Source: Cecembia rubra
Lineage (GTDB): Bacteria > Bacteroidota > Bacteroidia > Cytophagales > Cyclobacteriaceae
Length of the DNA stretch: 64,000 nt
Reading direction: 5' to 3'
Assembly (NCBI RefSeq): GCF_003014575.1
Contig: NZ_PYGF01000007.1
Coordinates: forward strand, 212,580-276,579
The notes below the pieces were generated by a model. It saw nothing but the letters and a program-made list of their open reading frames with translations. It did not search any database and had not been told where the DNA came from. Both the position numbers and the translations under genes were made by a program. Numbering within the stretch: position 1 is the stretch's first letter; each line of letters begins with the position of its first letter. This document shows, in pieces, positions 26,191 through 34,597 of this stretch.

Positions 26191-27036
26191 CTACAGGTCA
26201 AGGTTTTTGTTCTTTCTAAAATAACGGTAGACCACATTTGGGTCGGTGTGTAGATTGGCCCCTGAACTCCCCTTTCCTTCATAATCAAATTGAGAAAGGA
26301 CGTGCCGGAGACTTTCCAGCCTGGCAGTTTCTTTATCATTCGTTTCTACGATAATCCAAGGGCAAAAAGCAGTGTGGGTATTAGTAAACATTTTTTCCTT
26401 GTACTTGGTATTATCTTCCCACATTTCCTGGGCCTTCATGTCTACAGGGCTGAATTTCCACTCTTTAAGAGGATTATTTTTTCTGGCATCAAAACGCTTC
26501 CTCTGTTCTTCTTTGGTGATGTCAAACCAAAACTTGATGATTTGTATTCCGTCCTCGTACAGCATATGCTCAAAATTGGGAACCTGAGCCATAAATGTAT
26601 TATACTGATGAGTGGTACAAAATCCCATCACAGGTTCCACCACAGCTCTATTGTACCAGCTCCTATCAAAAAATCTGATTTCTCCTCTATTTGGAAGAAC
26701 CTCAATATACCTTTGAAAATACCACTGCCCGCGTTCTACTTCAGTGGGCTTGTTAAGTGCTACCACTGCGGAAGTATGGGGGTTTAGGTGCTCTACAAAG
26801 CGCTTTATGGATCCTCCCTTTCCCGCTGCATCTCTTCCTTCAAAAAGAATGGCCACCCTTAATTGATTTTTTTCAATATGCTTTTGAAGGTAAGCCAATT
26901 CGATTTGAAGCAGCTTCAATTCATCTTCATATTCAGCTCTTTTGATGGATTTTTTGATTTTTATTTTTTTCTTTTTGGCCAGAGCCACCAGTTCCTTTCT
27001 GGTCTGTACTTGTAAGAGGTCTTCTTTGGTAAACAT
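26191..27036 (-). CDS. PPK2-family polyphosphate kinase
   Basis: This 281-residue cytoplasmic enzyme has an N-terminal basic helix (KKKKIKIKKSIKR), then the canonical PPK2 motifs: Walker A FEGRDAAGKGGSIKR (Lys73), Walker B FFDRSWYNRAVVEPVMGFC (Asp124, Arg125), and the PLKEWKFSPVD stretch. It probably transfers phosphate between polyphosphate and NDP or NMP; class I ADP-phosphorylating enzymes are closest by motif. It is first of a two-gene operon with a divergent copy. Confidence 0.93.
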   Translation of the reverse strand: MFTKEDLLQVQTRKELVALAKKKKIKIKKSIKRAEYEDELKLLQIELAYLQKHIEKNQLRVAILFEGRDAAGKGGSIKRFVEHLNPHTSAVVALNKPTEVERGQWYFQRYIEVLPNRGEIRFFDRSWYNRAVVEPVMGFCTTHQYNTFMAQVPNFEHMLYEDGIQIIKFWFDITKEEQRKRFDARKNNPLKEWKFSPVDMKAQEMWEDNTKYKEKMFTNTHTAFCPWIIVETNDKETARLESLRHVLSQFDYEGKGSSGANLHTDPNVVYRYFRKNKNLDL

Positions 27037-27184
27037 GGGCTTTTAATAAAGCGAAAAACAAAATTCAATTCCTTTTTAAGTTAAGGATTTAGCCAATATG
27101 AAGTGTAGTAAATAGAAAAATTTTAAGCAAAACCCCGTTTTATAATTTTATTTTGATGTTTTGAAATTCTTTTGGGTATAAAAC

Positions 27185-27213
27185 TTGTTTAAGTTATTAT
27201 TGAATTAACTTTG
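27185..27213 (+). promoter_or_regulatory. Complete Bacteroidota promoter of the inorganic-carbon operon
   Basis: TTG at 27185-27187, an 18-base spacer, then TAACTTTG at 27206-27213. Both elements match the -33/-7 consensus. Transcription would begin near 27220, 13 bases before the ATG at 27233. Confidence 0.65.
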
Positions 27214-27232
27214 TATTGTATTTGACATCAAA

Positions 27233-27616
27233 ATGAATGATCAATCCAGATTTCTGATGAATAGGCAGATTGTCCAAATGTTCATTTTGGTACTTTTTTT
27301 CTCCTATAATTATTTATCTGCTCCAAACAATGAGCTCTTTACTCAGGTCTTTTTTGGATCTGATACCAAGATCGATATACCACATCATGATTTTTTAAAG
27401 GATTTTGCACCATCCAACGCCCTGATTACAGAGGAGGTTAAAGAAACTGAGGAAAAATCAGATTTTCCAAGCAGCCCTGGATTCCAAAAAAGCGCAGCAA
27501 ATCCTTTATCAAATGGCTTATGCCTTCCTATTTCAGTTCCATCTTTTGAAGTTTTCTTTCAAAAAGTCCCGGGTTTTATTTTGTACCATAACCTGAAAAT
27601 ACCCCTTTCTATTTAA
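27233..27616 (+). CDS. Small membrane or exported protein of unknown function
   Basis: This 127-residue protein is supported by a good promoter immediately upstream. An N-terminal hydrophobic segment (about residues 13-30, IVQMFILVLFFSYNYLSAP) should be a signal peptide or single membrane anchor. The rest is polar, with an acidic EEVKETEEKSD patch, a HH pair (IPHHDF) and a hydrophobic tail. No family was recognised. A 138-base gap separates it from the next gene, so it may be a separately translated leader gene of the dab operon. Confidence 0.5.
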   Translation: MNDQSRFLMNRQIVQMFILVLFFSYNYLSAPNNELFTQVFFGSDTKIDIPHHDFLKDFAPSNALITEEVKETEEKSDFPSSPGFQKSAANPLSNGLCLPISVPSFEVFFQKVPGFILYHNLKIPLSI

Positions 27617-27754
27617 TATTTCCCCTATATCTCCTCTAGTCCTCTCCGGAGAACAAGAATAGATATGGGCTGATTTCCTGAAAGATTGAGCCTTCAGGAT
27701 AAAATTCATAATGGGCTTCCATTAATGTCCCAACTAGAATTTTGGATTTATTAA

Positions 27755-28225
27755 ATGAAACATACAATGATTAGCATATATAACATCTCTCTTAAAAAAT
27801 ACCTTGAGAATATAAAAGAGAAAAGCCTGTTATTGATACTCGAAGATCAAAATGGGTTTAGTCTACCAATCAAAAACCGAAACCTTGTCCTAACACGTGA
27901 AAAAATTGCCATTGACTTGGTTCTTTGCAATGAGTTCTTAAACAGAATTGCCCTGGGTATTGAAATATTTAAGTACGACTCTTTGGTGATTTATCCAGCG
28001 TTTTTTTATTCAAGGGCGTTCCCTTTACCTGATAAAAATTCTTCTAAAGTCAGGGAAGAAATGGTTGAAATAGGAAAAGAGTTGATATTCCAGGTAAGGA
28101 AATACCTTGAGTCCTATAGTCCCCAATTTATATTTAATCTTCCTGAAGTAATGGCCGTATTTGAAGATCCATCAGGAAAGTTAACGGAATTGAAGAAGCT
28201 TACTGTTGATTTTAGTCTAAACTGA
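27755..28225 (+). CDS. Unknown soluble protein directly upstream of dabA
   Basis: This 156-residue protein has no signal peptide or membrane segment; Met5 (27767) is an alternative start. It alternates strands and helices and contains SRAFPLPDKNSSKVREEMVEIGKEL and FNLPEVMAVFEDPSGKL. I recognise no family. It lies 22 bases before dabA, on the same strand and behind the same promoter, so it is probably part of the operon. Its composition is very AT-rich (27% GC in bases 27781-27840) compared with dabA, which suggests a different origin for the two genes. Confidence 0.65.
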   Translation: MKHTMISIYNISLKKYLENIKEKSLLLILEDQNGFSLPIKNRNLVLTREKIAIDLVLCNEFLNRIALGIEIFKYDSLVIYPAFFYSRAFPLPDKNSSKVREEMVEIGKELIFQVRKYLESYSPQFIFNLPEVMAVFEDPSGKLTELKKLTVDFSLN

Positions 28226-28247
28226 ACACTTCTAAGCGGTAAGCATC

Positions 28248-30743
28248 ATGAGGAGTAATTCCACTGATGACAGTATTCATGTTGTTTTGCATGAACTGTC
28301 ACATTATTTGCCTGCACAGTCTCCTTTGAAGGATTTTGTGCACCACAATACGCTACATGCTTTTCAACACATGCCGTTTCATGAGGCATTGCAACAGGCA
28401 TCCGAAAATTTCGGTTACAAAGTTTACTGGAACCTCCAAACCTTCAGAGGTCTTTACCACCAGAAAAAAATCAACTCTGACATCCTGGAGAGGGTCATTG
28501 ATGAACATAAGGGAACAGAGCAACGCGCTTATTGGAAAAGCTTGCTTTTGGATCTTCCCATAGAGGATTATCCAGAACCAAAGATCGGGCATATCCGAAA
28601 GCTTTGGAGAAAAGCATACAACCTTAACTTGGACAAGGAAGTGCACCAAACACTTTTCCGTCTGATCTCTGCCTACTTGGACCAAGGGATAGCTATCTGG
28701 AAATTTCCTTTAGAGGGCAAAGGCATACTGAGCAGCCTTAGGACCTTGGAAAAAAACAGTTTCAGCACCCTGATCAAAAGCGAAAGGGCAAGAGAACTTC
28801 TGATGGATAAATCCACCTTTTTGGAAGACCTGCTCCAATTATTGGTAGGAGACCCCAAATGGTACGGGCAATACCTCTTTGACCAGCAATTTGCCCATCC
28901 GGGTTGGTCGGGCATGGTCGCTGTCCTCGAGCATCAGGAAGTTTCGCTGCTCGACAAGAGAAAGGTCTCCCTTCATGACCTGGTCTTTGTGGAATGTATC
29001 CTGGAGATCGATGCCTTGGACCGCAGAAGGGATGGCAACTGGTCTGCATTGGCGCCCCATATTCCAGCTGATCTTCCACGACTCTTGGAGCAAAGCAGCT
29101 ATTCGCAATGGTTTGACATCCATCGTCTCTGGCAGGAAGCCATGGAATGGACCTATTACGATCAGGTGGTCAGGGGGCTTCAACTCAGCCATGCAGAGGA
29201 CTTTAGCAAAAGAAGGCCCTCTTTCCAGGCCATGTTTTGTATTGATGACCGTTCCTGTTCCATCCGCCGCTATGTAGAGCGTTTTGCGCCGGATGCACAG
29301 ACCTTTGGTACTGCAGGCTTTTTCAACCTCCCCTTCTATTTCCAACCTGAGCATGGGAAGTTTATGACCAAAGTATGTCCCGCTCCTGTTACGCCCAAGC
29401 ATGTGATCAAAGAGACGGAATCCAAAATCAGACATGAAAAAGATGCCCATTTCAGCAAGCACAGCAAAGGCGTATTTAGGGCTTGGGCCATCTCCCAGAC
29501 CATGGGCTTTTGGTCTGCACTGAAAATGGCCAAGAGCATTTTCTACCCCTCCGAAACCCCTGCCATGGTGTCTTCCTTCAAGCACATGGATCCCAAGGGA
29601 AAATTGAGCATTGTCTGTCACCATCCGGAGCATACGCATCATGGTCTTCAGGTTGGCTTTACCCTGACCGAGATGGCCGATGCGATGGAGGGTTTGCTGA
29701 AAAGTATCGGGCTTGTCAAAGACTTTGCTCCTTTGGTCTATGTCCTGGGTCATGGGGCAAGCTCGGTGAATAATACCCACTACGCGGGCTATGACTGCGG
29801 AGCCTGCAGTGGACGTTCGGGTTCAGTCAATGCCCGTGTGGCAGCATCCATAGCCAACAATCCTGAAGTCCGCCAATTGCTGTCCGGGCGAGGGCTGCCC
29901 ATTCCGGCAGACACCCATTTCGTGGGAGGCCTCCACGATACTACCCGGGATGAGATGGAGTTTTACGACCTGGACCAACTGGATGAGTCCCATCGCCTGC
30001 TGCATGAAAGGAATGTGCAGACCTTTGAAATTGCCCTGGCTTACAATGCCAAAGAGAGATCCAGAAGGTTCCACACCATTGATTCCTGCCAAGAGCCGCA
30101 GAAGGTCCATGAGCAGATCAAAAAAAGGGCACTGTCCCTTTTCGTGACGCGTCCCGAATGGAACCATGCCACCAATGCGCTTTGCGTCGTGGGCAAAAGG
30201 GAAAACAACAGACACCTTTTCTTGGACAAGAGGGCTTTTCTCAATTCCTATGATTACAGCATAGATCCTGACGGCAGATACCTCTTTGGCATCCTAAAAG
30301 CAGTAGCGCCTGTCTGTGGAGGGATCAATTTGGAGTACTATTTCTCCAAAGTGGACAATGACCGCCTGGGTGCGGGAAGTAAATTGCCCCATAATGTCAT
30401 GGGCCTGATCGGGGTAGCCAATGGAATGGACGGAGACCTGCGTACCGGACTGCCCTTGCAGATGGTGAATATCCATGACCCTTTGCGCATCCTGATTACA
30501 GTGGAACATTATCCAGAGGTGGTCCTGCAGACCATACAGTCCCATGCACCAACTTACGAATGGTTTGCAAATGATTGGGTGAAACTGGTCTGTATCCATC
30601 CCGAAAATAAGGAGGCTTATGTTTTTAAGCAGGGATCTTTTATGCCTTATGTGCCACTGACAAGGCATATCGAGTACGTGCATAACCTGGAGGCCATCTT
30701 GGAGGCCAGTTCAGAAAATCTACCCGTTTACATCATTGCTTAA
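28248..30743 (+). CDS. dabA: DabA, zinc subunit of the DAB inorganic carbon uptake system
   Basis: This 831-residue protein is of the DUF2309/UPF0753 family. DabA is a membrane-associated, beta-carbonic-anhydrase-like subunit that works with DabB to hydrate CO2 to bicarbonate using ion-motive force. The zinc site known from Halothiobacillus DabA2 (Cys, Asp, His, Cys) is kept: Cys331 and Asp333 in MFCIDDRS, His502 in LGHGASS and Cys517 in YDCGACSGRSG. The His-Cys spacing (15) is identical. The N-terminal PLKDFVHHNTLHAFQ is also typical. It is GC-rich relative to flanking genes and three bases from dabB. Confidence 0.92.
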   Translation: MRSNSTDDSIHVVLHELSHYLPAQSPLKDFVHHNTLHAFQHMPFHEALQQASENFGYKVYWNLQTFRGLYHQKKINSDILERVIDEHKGTEQRAYWKSLLLDLPIEDYPEPKIGHIRKLWRKAYNLNLDKEVHQTLFRLISAYLDQGIAIWKFPLEGKGILSSLRTLEKNSFSTLIKSERARELLMDKSTFLEDLLQLLVGDPKWYGQYLFDQQFAHPGWSGMVAVLEHQEVSLLDKRKVSLHDLVFVECILEIDALDRRRDGNWSALAPHIPADLPRLLEQSSYSQWFDIHRLWQEAMEWTYYDQVVRGLQLSHAEDFSKRRPSFQAMFCIDDRSCSIRRYVERFAPDAQTFGTAGFFNLPFYFQPEHGKFMTKVCPAPVTPKHVIKETESKIRHEKDAHFSKHSKGVFRAWAISQTMGFWSALKMAKSIFYPSETPAMVSSFKHMDPKGKLSIVCHHPEHTHHGLQVGFTLTEMADAMEGLLKSIGLVKDFAPLVYVLGHGASSVNNTHYAGYDCGACSGRSGSVNARVAASIANNPEVRQLLSGRGLPIPADTHFVGGLHDTTRDEMEFYDLDQLDESHRLLHERNVQTFEIALAYNAKERSRRFHTIDSCQEPQKVHEQIKKRALSLFVTRPEWNHATNALCVVGKRENNRHLFLDKRAFLNSYDYSIDPDGRYLFGILKAVAPVCGGINLEYYFSKVDNDRLGAGSKLPHNVMGLIGVANGMDGDLRTGLPLQMVNIHDPLRILITVEHYPEVVLQTIQSHAPTYEWFANDWVKLVCIHPENKEAYVFKQGSFMPYVPLTRHIEYVHNLEAILEASSENLPVYIIA

Positions 30744-30746
30744 GCC

Positions 30747-32624
30747 ATGGGAAATCAATTGATCATCAGTGCTTTCGTCCTTTTGCCTTTCCTGGCTTTT
30801 GCAATTTCCCTGCTGCTTCCCGAAAAAAAGGAGACAGGTTTTTCCAACCTGGCCTTTGGGACAGCCACTGTGCAATTGCTGGCCATCACAGGCTTTATTG
30901 GGTATTGGATATGGGAAGGGATGAACCCCCTCAACATCCCCGAACTGGAAATCTACAACAATAGACATTACCGGTTTCTGCTGGATTTCTATTTCGACAA
31001 AACAACAGCCGTTTTTCTCTGGGTGGGAGCCTTTGTGACCTTCCTGATCACCCGCTACAGCAGGTTTTACATGCATATGGAGGAGGGCTATAAGCGATTC
31101 TTCAATACCTTGCTGTTCTTCTTTCTGGCCTATAACCTGACAGTATTGGCAGGTAATTTCGAAACCCTTTTTCTGGGCTGGGAGATGTTGGGGATTTCCT
31201 CTTTCCTCCTTATCGCCTTTTACAGGGAAAGGTATCTTCCTGTGAGAAATGCTGTGAAGGTATTTACCGTGTACCGTATTGGGGATATCGGGATTATCCT
31301 TGCCATGTGGGCGAGCCATCATCTCTGGCATGAAAACATTACATTCATCAAGCTGTTGGATGAGCAACTGGTATCTGAACAATTGGCAAGCCATAGCGGA
31401 ATAGGGCTGTTCATTGCCATCAGTCTACTGATTGCAGCAGCTGCCAAATCCGCCCAGTTGCCCTTCTCCTCCTGGCTACCCCGTGCCATGGAAGGGCCTA
31501 CTCCTTCCTCGGCCATCTTCTACGGTTCCCTATCGGTGCATTTCGGGGTATTTCTCTTGCTGAGGACCTATCCCTTTTGGGAGCATCAGCTGGCGGCCAG
31601 GATCTTGATAGGTTTGACAGGTATGTTGACCGTGTTGATCGCTTATCCTATCGCCCGGGTACAGTCCACGATCAAGACGCAGATAGCCTACGCTTCCATC
31701 GCACAGATAGGCATCATGTTCATCGAAGTGGCCTTGGGCCTGGAGACCTTGGCCCTGATACATTTTGCAGGCAATGCCTTCTTGAGGACATACCAGCTTT
31801 TGGTTTCCCCATCGGTGGTGGCCTACATGATCCGGGACCAGTTTTACCACTTCAAACCCCAGCAGGTGACGGTGGAGGATACCCTGCCCAAGCGATTGGA
31901 ATATAGCCTGTACCTGCTTTCCCTGAAAGAATGGAACACGGATTATTTCCTCAACAGGTATGTCTTCCATCCTATCAAAAAGCTGGGCAGAAAGCTGGAT
32001 TTCCTTACCCCAAAAAACCTTTTGCTTTACTTCCTTCCTGTGTATGCTTTGGGGCTTTACCTGTATTTTCAGCAGGAACTGATTCCTGAAGGACTAAAGG
32101 AATGGCTGCCCGAGATATTTGGTTTGATGGGCCTGCTCATGGTATTCAAGGCATTTTCTGAAAGGATTTACCCAAGATTGGCGCTGATGCTGGTCATGGC
32201 CAACCATTTCTGGATTGCTTTGGCAGTATCTTTCAATGAGACCTTTGATTACAGCGAAACGCTCATCTACTTGAGTGGGGTGTCGGTCGCAGGGATTATC
32301 GGATATGCGGTTTTGGAGCGTTTGAGAAGGAGGGAACCTGCTTTTTTCGACCTGAACAAATACTATGGACATGTCTATGAGCATCCCAGGTTGGCCATGA
32401 TATTCCTCTTGGCAGCATTAGGGGTGATGGGATTTCCTATTTCTCCCACCTTTATTGGGGTGGATCTCCTCTTCAGCCATATCCATGAGGACCAATACTT
32501 GCTTGCAGCATTTAATGCCATCAGTTTCATTTTCAGGGGCATTGCCCTTATCAGAATCTATGCGAGGCTTTTCTTGGGCCCCCATATAAAAAATTATCAT
32601 CCTACTGCTATACAATCTTCTTAA
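30747..32624 (+). CDS. dabB: DabB, proton-conducting NuoL-like subunit
   Basis: This 625-residue polytopic membrane protein is of the NADH dehydrogenase subunit 5/proton-translocating family, about 14-16 segments. It contains NFETLFLGWEMLGISSFLLIAFY, VYRIGDIGI, AAAAKSAQLPFSSWLPRAMEGPTPSSAIFYGSL (the conserved Lys helix and broken TM7) and AYASIAQIGIMF. It starts three bases after dabA. Position and lack of other complex I genes identify it as DabB, the cation-conducting partner that couples CO2 hydration to ion flow. A final degenerate region (about 390-625) keeps further membrane helices. Confidence 0.92.
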   Translation: MGNQLIISAFVLLPFLAFAISLLLPEKKETGFSNLAFGTATVQLLAITGFIGYWIWEGMNPLNIPELEIYNNRHYRFLLDFYFDKTTAVFLWVGAFVTFLITRYSRFYMHMEEGYKRFFNTLLFFFLAYNLTVLAGNFETLFLGWEMLGISSFLLIAFYRERYLPVRNAVKVFTVYRIGDIGIILAMWASHHLWHENITFIKLLDEQLVSEQLASHSGIGLFIAISLLIAAAAKSAQLPFSSWLPRAMEGPTPSSAIFYGSLSVHFGVFLLLRTYPFWEHQLAARILIGLTGMLTVLIAYPIARVQSTIKTQIAYASIAQIGIMFIEVALGLETLALIHFAGNAFLRTYQLLVSPSVVAYMIRDQFYHFKPQQVTVEDTLPKRLEYSLYLLSLKEWNTDYFLNRYVFHPIKKLGRKLDFLTPKNLLLYFLPVYALGLYLYFQQELIPEGLKEWLPEIFGLMGLLMVFKAFSERIYPRLALMLVMANHFWIALAVSFNETFDYSETLIYLSGVSVAGIIGYAVLERLRRREPAFFDLNKYYGHVYEHPRLAMIFLLAALGVMGFPISPTFIGVDLLFSHIHEDQYLLAAFNAISFIFRGIALIRIYARLFLGPHIKNYHPTAIQSS

Positions 32625-32637
32625 TCATAACTGGATT

Positions 32638-34263
32638 ATGAAAACAAAAAAAATTGAAGTTCCACAGGCTGGCCTGTCCGGACTTCGACAATACTGGAAA
32701 GCTGATCTTATTTCCGGCTTTTTGGTATTCCTTATCGCCCTTCCTTTATGTCTCGGTATATCTATGGCCTCAGGCTTCCCGCCTGTGGCAGGAATTTTCA
32801 CAGCCATTATTGGCGGAATAGTGGTGAGTTTCTTTGGAGGGTCCCAATTGACCATTAAGGGTCCGGCGGCAGGTCTAATTGTGATCGCTTTAGGGGCAGT
32901 GACCGAATTGGGCCAAGGTGATCCTATGTTGGGTTATAAACTGACTTTGGCGGTGATTGTGGTTGCAGGTATTCTGCAGATGATCTTTGGCTGGGTAAAG
33001 TCCGGAATCTTGGCCGATTTCTTTCCTTCCGCTGCTGTGCATGGGATGTTGGCGGCCATTGGGGTCATCATTGCCGCCAAGCAGTTGTTTACGCTTATAG
33101 GGGTTAAACCTGAGGCCCATGAGACCTTGGATCTATTGGCGGAACTCCCTTCAGGATTTGCCCAGCTCAATCCGGAGATTGCTTTGATCGGGCTGATCAG
33201 TTTGCTGATCATGTTCAGCTTTCCGCTAATCAAGCATCCTTTGTTAAAAAAAATACCTGCTCCCTTGGTGGTTATTTTGGTAGCCATTCCATTGGGTAGG
33301 ATCTTTGACCTGGAGCATGAACATACTTATTTGTTTTTGGACGGACATGAATACAGCATTGGGCCCAAATTTCTGGTGACTTTGCCCGACAGCTTGTTGG
33401 CTGCGGTTACTTTCCCAGATTTTTCCCAGCTGTTTTCTGGTACCTCTATCAAATACATCATCATGTTTGCGTTGGTGGGAAGCCTGGAATCGCTATTAAG
33501 TTCCAAGGCTATTGATTCCCTGGATCCTTACAAAAGAAAATCCAATATGAACAGGGATCTCTTGGGTGTAGGTGTCGGCAATACATTAGCAGGCTTGATT
33601 GGTGGGCTTCCGATGATTTCAGAAATCGTGAGGAGCTCTTCCAATATCAACAACGGCGGGAAAACCTGGTGGTCCAATGTCTTCCATGGCCTGTTTCTTT
33701 TGATTTTCGTGGCTTTCTTCCCTTTTCTGATACATCAGATTCCGTTAGCTGCTTTGGCCGCTATGTTGATTTATACTGGCTACAGGTTGGCCTCGCCCAA
33801 GGAGTTTTATAAAACTTACCAGATCGGGAAAGAGCAGTTGGCCATTTTCCTGATCACCATTGTCGTCACTTTGGGAACTGACCTGCTGTTAGGCATTGCT
33901 GCGGGGATCCTTACAAAAATTATCATGCATCTCAAAAATGGTCTGCCCTTGAAAAACATCTTTAAGCCTCTTTTCACAGTAACGGTAGAAGGTGATTCTT
34001 ATGTGGTAGATGTTTTTCACTCCGCAGTTTTCAGCAATTACATTTTGCTGAAAAAATCCCTTGATGCTTTACCGCGTGGCAAGCACCTGATCTTGGATTT
34101 TACCAATGCCAACCTGGTGGACCATACGGTGATGGAAAACCTTCACCATTACCAACACGATTATGAACATGAGGGAGGGAAATTTGATATGAGGGGTATG
34201 GAGCACCTGGAGAAGCGGAGCAGCCATATTTTGGCTGCAAGAAAAGCCAAGAAAACCGCTTAA
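32638..34263 (+). CDS. SulP-family inorganic anion transporter with STAS domain
   Basis: This 541-residue inner-membrane transporter opens with DLISGFLVFLIALPLCLGISMASGFPPVAGIFTA, the SulP start, followed by the GPAAGLIVI substrate helix and GLIGGLPMISEIVRSSSNIN. A C-terminal STAS domain spans about 450-541. Sequence alone does not separate sulfate from bicarbonate substrates. Lying 13 bases after dabB, bicarbonate exchange or uptake is the favoured guess. A terminator follows after 30 bases, making this the last gene of the operon. Confidence 0.9.
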   Translation: MKTKKIEVPQAGLSGLRQYWKADLISGFLVFLIALPLCLGISMASGFPPVAGIFTAIIGGIVVSFFGGSQLTIKGPAAGLIVIALGAVTELGQGDPMLGYKLTLAVIVVAGILQMIFGWVKSGILADFFPSAAVHGMLAAIGVIIAAKQLFTLIGVKPEAHETLDLLAELPSGFAQLNPEIALIGLISLLIMFSFPLIKHPLLKKIPAPLVVILVAIPLGRIFDLEHEHTYLFLDGHEYSIGPKFLVTLPDSLLAAVTFPDFSQLFSGTSIKYIIMFALVGSLESLLSSKAIDSLDPYKRKSNMNRDLLGVGVGNTLAGLIGGLPMISEIVRSSSNINNGGKTWWSNVFHGLFLLIFVAFFPFLIHQIPLAALAAMLIYTGYRLASPKEFYKTYQIGKEQLAIFLITIVVTLGTDLLLGIAAGILTKIIMHLKNGLPLKNIFKPLFTVTVEGDSYVVDVFHSAVFSNYILLKKSLDALPRGKHLILDFTNANLVDHTVMENLHHYQHDYEHEGGKFDMRGMEHLEKRSSHILAARKAKKTA

Positions 34264-34559
34264 GCACACGTGCCAGTATAAGTTTGTAATAAAGCAATGG
34301 TCCCCGATTCGGGAACCATTGCTGCTTTTTCAAAGGGCTGGTCAGCATGTAGGGGTTCATCTGCTGCAAACCGCTCATTACCTTCCAGCAAAAAGTCCAA
34401 CACATATTCTTGGGGCACTTCTTCAGCCGATGGAACTACAGACGCTTTTTTGTATCCAAACAGGAAAATGAGTAGCCCGATAGGTATCAACCAGATCAAT
34501 TGGGTGTATTTTTTGGTATACCTGATCATTAGGGTGCAGTTTATTATAAAACTGTCCAT
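34260..34559 (-). CDS. Short membrane-anchored ORF with beta-carbonic-anhydrase-like first helix
   Basis: This 99-residue frame has one membrane segment (about 21-38, from Met11 at 34529). The text DFLLEGNERFAADEPLHADQ around residues 55-74 resembles the first helix of beta-carbonic anhydrases (LLeGN.RF.....hpDQ). After it the frame runs through the SulP terminator hairpin and ends, with no zinc-binding CxDSR or HxxC motif. It is either a truncated relic of an anhydrase once next to the carbon operon, or a small unrelated protein. It overlaps the SulP 3' end by four bases. Confidence 0.4.
   Translation of the reverse strand: MDSFIINCTLMIRYTKKYTQLIWLIPIGLLIFLFGYKKASVVPSAEEVPQEYVLDFLLEGNERFAADEPLHADQPFEKAAMVPESGTIALLQTYTGTCA
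34292..34336 (+). terminator. Terminator of the dab-sulP operon
   Basis: AGCAATGGT / ACCATTGCT plus inner CCCG/CGGG pairing around a three-base loop gives a long stem with one mismatch, followed by GCTTTTTC. It ends transcription of the + strand operon and lies inside the short minus-strand ORF. Confidence 0.75.
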
Positions 34560-34597
34560 TTCATTAAGGAAATCTTCGGGAGAAATATCAATTGGGG

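Noticed and set aside
27643..27652. Palindrome TCTCCGGAGA between the two small genes of the dab operon
   Set aside because: Only ten bases, no T tract, no second copy; too weak to call an operator or terminator.
28839..29780. 313-codon open frame antisense to dabA
   Set aside because: dabA carries conserved zinc motifs in the other strand; long antisense frames are expected in this GC-rich stretch. Same for the 224-codon frame at 30720-31394 against dabB.
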